Assembly (NCBI RefSeq): GCF_022346605.1 | Contig: NZ_JAKRNT010000001.1 | Location: 310,001-374,000, forward strand | Origin: Sporosarcina sp. ACRSL | GTDB lineage: Bacteria; Bacillota; Bacilli; Bacillales_A; Planococcaceae | Length of the DNA stretch: 64,000 bases | Direction of reading: 5' to 3' | Shown here: positions 63,138-64,000 of the stretch, piece after piece | How positions within the stretch are numbered: position 1 is the first letter of the stretch | Layout of the letters: each line of letters begins with the position of its first letter | Notes under the pieces: model-generated | Told to the model about the DNA's origin: nothing | The model's input: only the letters and a program-made list of their open reading frames with translations | Database searches by the model: none | Position numbers and translations under genes: made by a program

Positions 63138-64000
63138 ATGGCAATTACAGCACAAATGGTAAAAGAATTGCGCGAAAAAACAGGCGCAGGTATGATGGAC
63201 TGCAAAAAAGCACTTACTGAAGTGAATGGTGATATGGAAGCAGCAGTAGACTTCCTTCGTGAAAAAGGCCTATCCAGCGCAGCTAAAAAAGCTGACCGCA
63301 TCGCTGCGGAAGGGACAACTGATATCCTTGTAAAAGGAAATGACGCTGTCATTTTCGAAGTGAACGCTGAAACAGATTTCGTTGCTAAAAACGAAGCGTT
63401 CCAAACGCTTGTTAAAGAACTTGGAGAACACCTATTGGCAACTAAACCGGCTACTCTCGAAGAAGCTACTGAATCTAAAATGGAAAACGGACTTTCCGTT
63501 GCTGACCATATTTCCAATGCAGTTTCTAAGATCGGTGAGAAAATCACTCTCCGCCGTTTTGAAGTGAAAACGAAAACGGATAACGATGCTTTCGGTCCTT
63601 ACCTTCACATGGGTGGACGCATTGCTGTATTGACAATTTTAGAAGGCACAACTGACGCAGAAGCTGCGAAAGATGTTGCTATGCACATCGCTGCTTTGAA
63701 TCCGAAATACATTTCACGTGATGAAGTGTCCGAGGAAGAAGTAGAGCGCGAGCGTAAAGTCCTCACGGAGCAAGCGTTGAACGAAGGAAAGCCTGAAAAT
63801 ATCGTTGCAAAAATGGTTGAAGGCCGTCTTGGAAAATACTTTGAAGAAATTTGTGTTCTTGACCAAGCATTTGTTAAAAACTCCGATCAAAAAGTACGCG
63901 ATTTCGTTAAATCGACTGGTGGAACTTTGAAAGAATTCGTTCGTTACGCAGTCGGCGAAGGAATCGAAAAACGCGAAGACAATTTCGCTGATGAAGTCAT
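63138..64000 (+). CDS. tsf: Elongation factor Ts, 3' end beyond the window
   Basis: The frame is open from ATG 63138 to the window edge (287 codons). It begins [20 protein letters not shown], followed by the UBA-like [21 protein letters not shown] and the core [17 protein letters not shown], which identify EF-Ts, the EF-Tu nucleotide exchange factor. The product is nearly complete (B. subtilis EF-Ts is about 293 residues). AGGAGGAACTAAC precedes the start. rpsB-tsf is the universal order. Confidence 0.97.
   Translation, partial: MAITAQMVKELREKTGAGMMDCKKALTEVNGDMEAAVDFLREKGLSSAAKKADRIAAEGTTDILVKGNDAVIFEVNAETDFVAKNEAFQTLVKELGEHLLATKPATLEEATESKMENGLSVADHISNAVSKIGEKITLRRFEVKTKTDNDAFGPYLHMGGRIAVLTILEGTTDAEAAKDVAMHIAALNPKYISRDEVSEEEVERERKVLTEQALNEGKPENIVAKMVEGRLGKYFEEICVLDQAFVKNSDQKVRDFVKSTGGTLKEFVRYAVGEGIEKREDNFADEV

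Overview
The window looks like a chromosomal segment from a motile, Gram-positive Bacillales bacterium, most likely Planococcaceae and possibly a Sporosarcina relative. The family assignment is inference. It rests on Bacillus-type gene order (fakA-sdaAB-sdaAA-recG-fapR-plsX-fabD-fabG-acpP-rnc-smc-ftsY-ylxM-ffh-rpsP-khpA-rimM-trmD-rplS-sip-rbgA-rnhB-ylqG-ylqH-sucCD-dprA-topA-xerC-hslVU-codY-fla/che-rpsB-tsf), strong GGAGG-type ribosome binding sites, frequent TTG/GTG starts, moderate GC content by eye, and GC-rich palindromic intergenic repeats. Almost every gene is on the + strand. The one clear exception is a rifampin ADP-ribosyltransferase gene in a small accessory patch between recG and fapR. 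No rRNA or tRNA gene, CRISPR array, prophage or insertion sequence was seen.

Layout. 1-3942: end of fakA, the L-serine dehydratase pair and recG. 3943-5474: accessory gap with a composite repeat, a small membrane protein, arr (minus strand), a possible 41-residue peptide, and the fapR promoter with its FapR operator. 5475-9158: fatty acid synthesis (fapR, plsX, fabD, fabG, acpP). 9329-16472: rnc, smc and the SRP genes ftsY, ylxM and ffh. 16765-23922: ribosomal proteins and ribosome or RNA maturation (rpsP, khpA, rimM, trmD, rplS, rbgA, rnhB), a type I signal peptidase, and the flagellar-like orphans ylqG and ylqH. 24039-33420: sucCD, dprA, topA, xerC, hslVU and codY. 33718-61978: one long fla/che locus from flgB to swrB, holding basal body, type III export, hook, switch and chemotaxis genes and sigD. 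62123-64000: rpsB and the start of tsf, which is cut by the window edge.

Cooperation of the genes. FapR should control plsX-fabD-fabG through the operator at 5439-5457. FtsY and Ffh form the SRP targeting pair. The fla/che block encodes nearly the whole hook-basal body plus CheY, B, A, W, C and D and the late sigma factor SigD. CodY sits just upstream and is known in Bacillus to regulate motility.

The least explained material is intergenic. There are two families of GC-rich palindromic repeats, one nested inside the other at 3971-4145. An exact 20-bp-period array of seven TTATGCG units lies upstream of swrD. There is an attenuator-like hairpin set before rimM where ylqD would be expected, an intrinsic terminator plus extended -10 promoter just before sigD, and structured leaders before rplS and rpsB. 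trmFO is absent from its usual place between topA and xerC.
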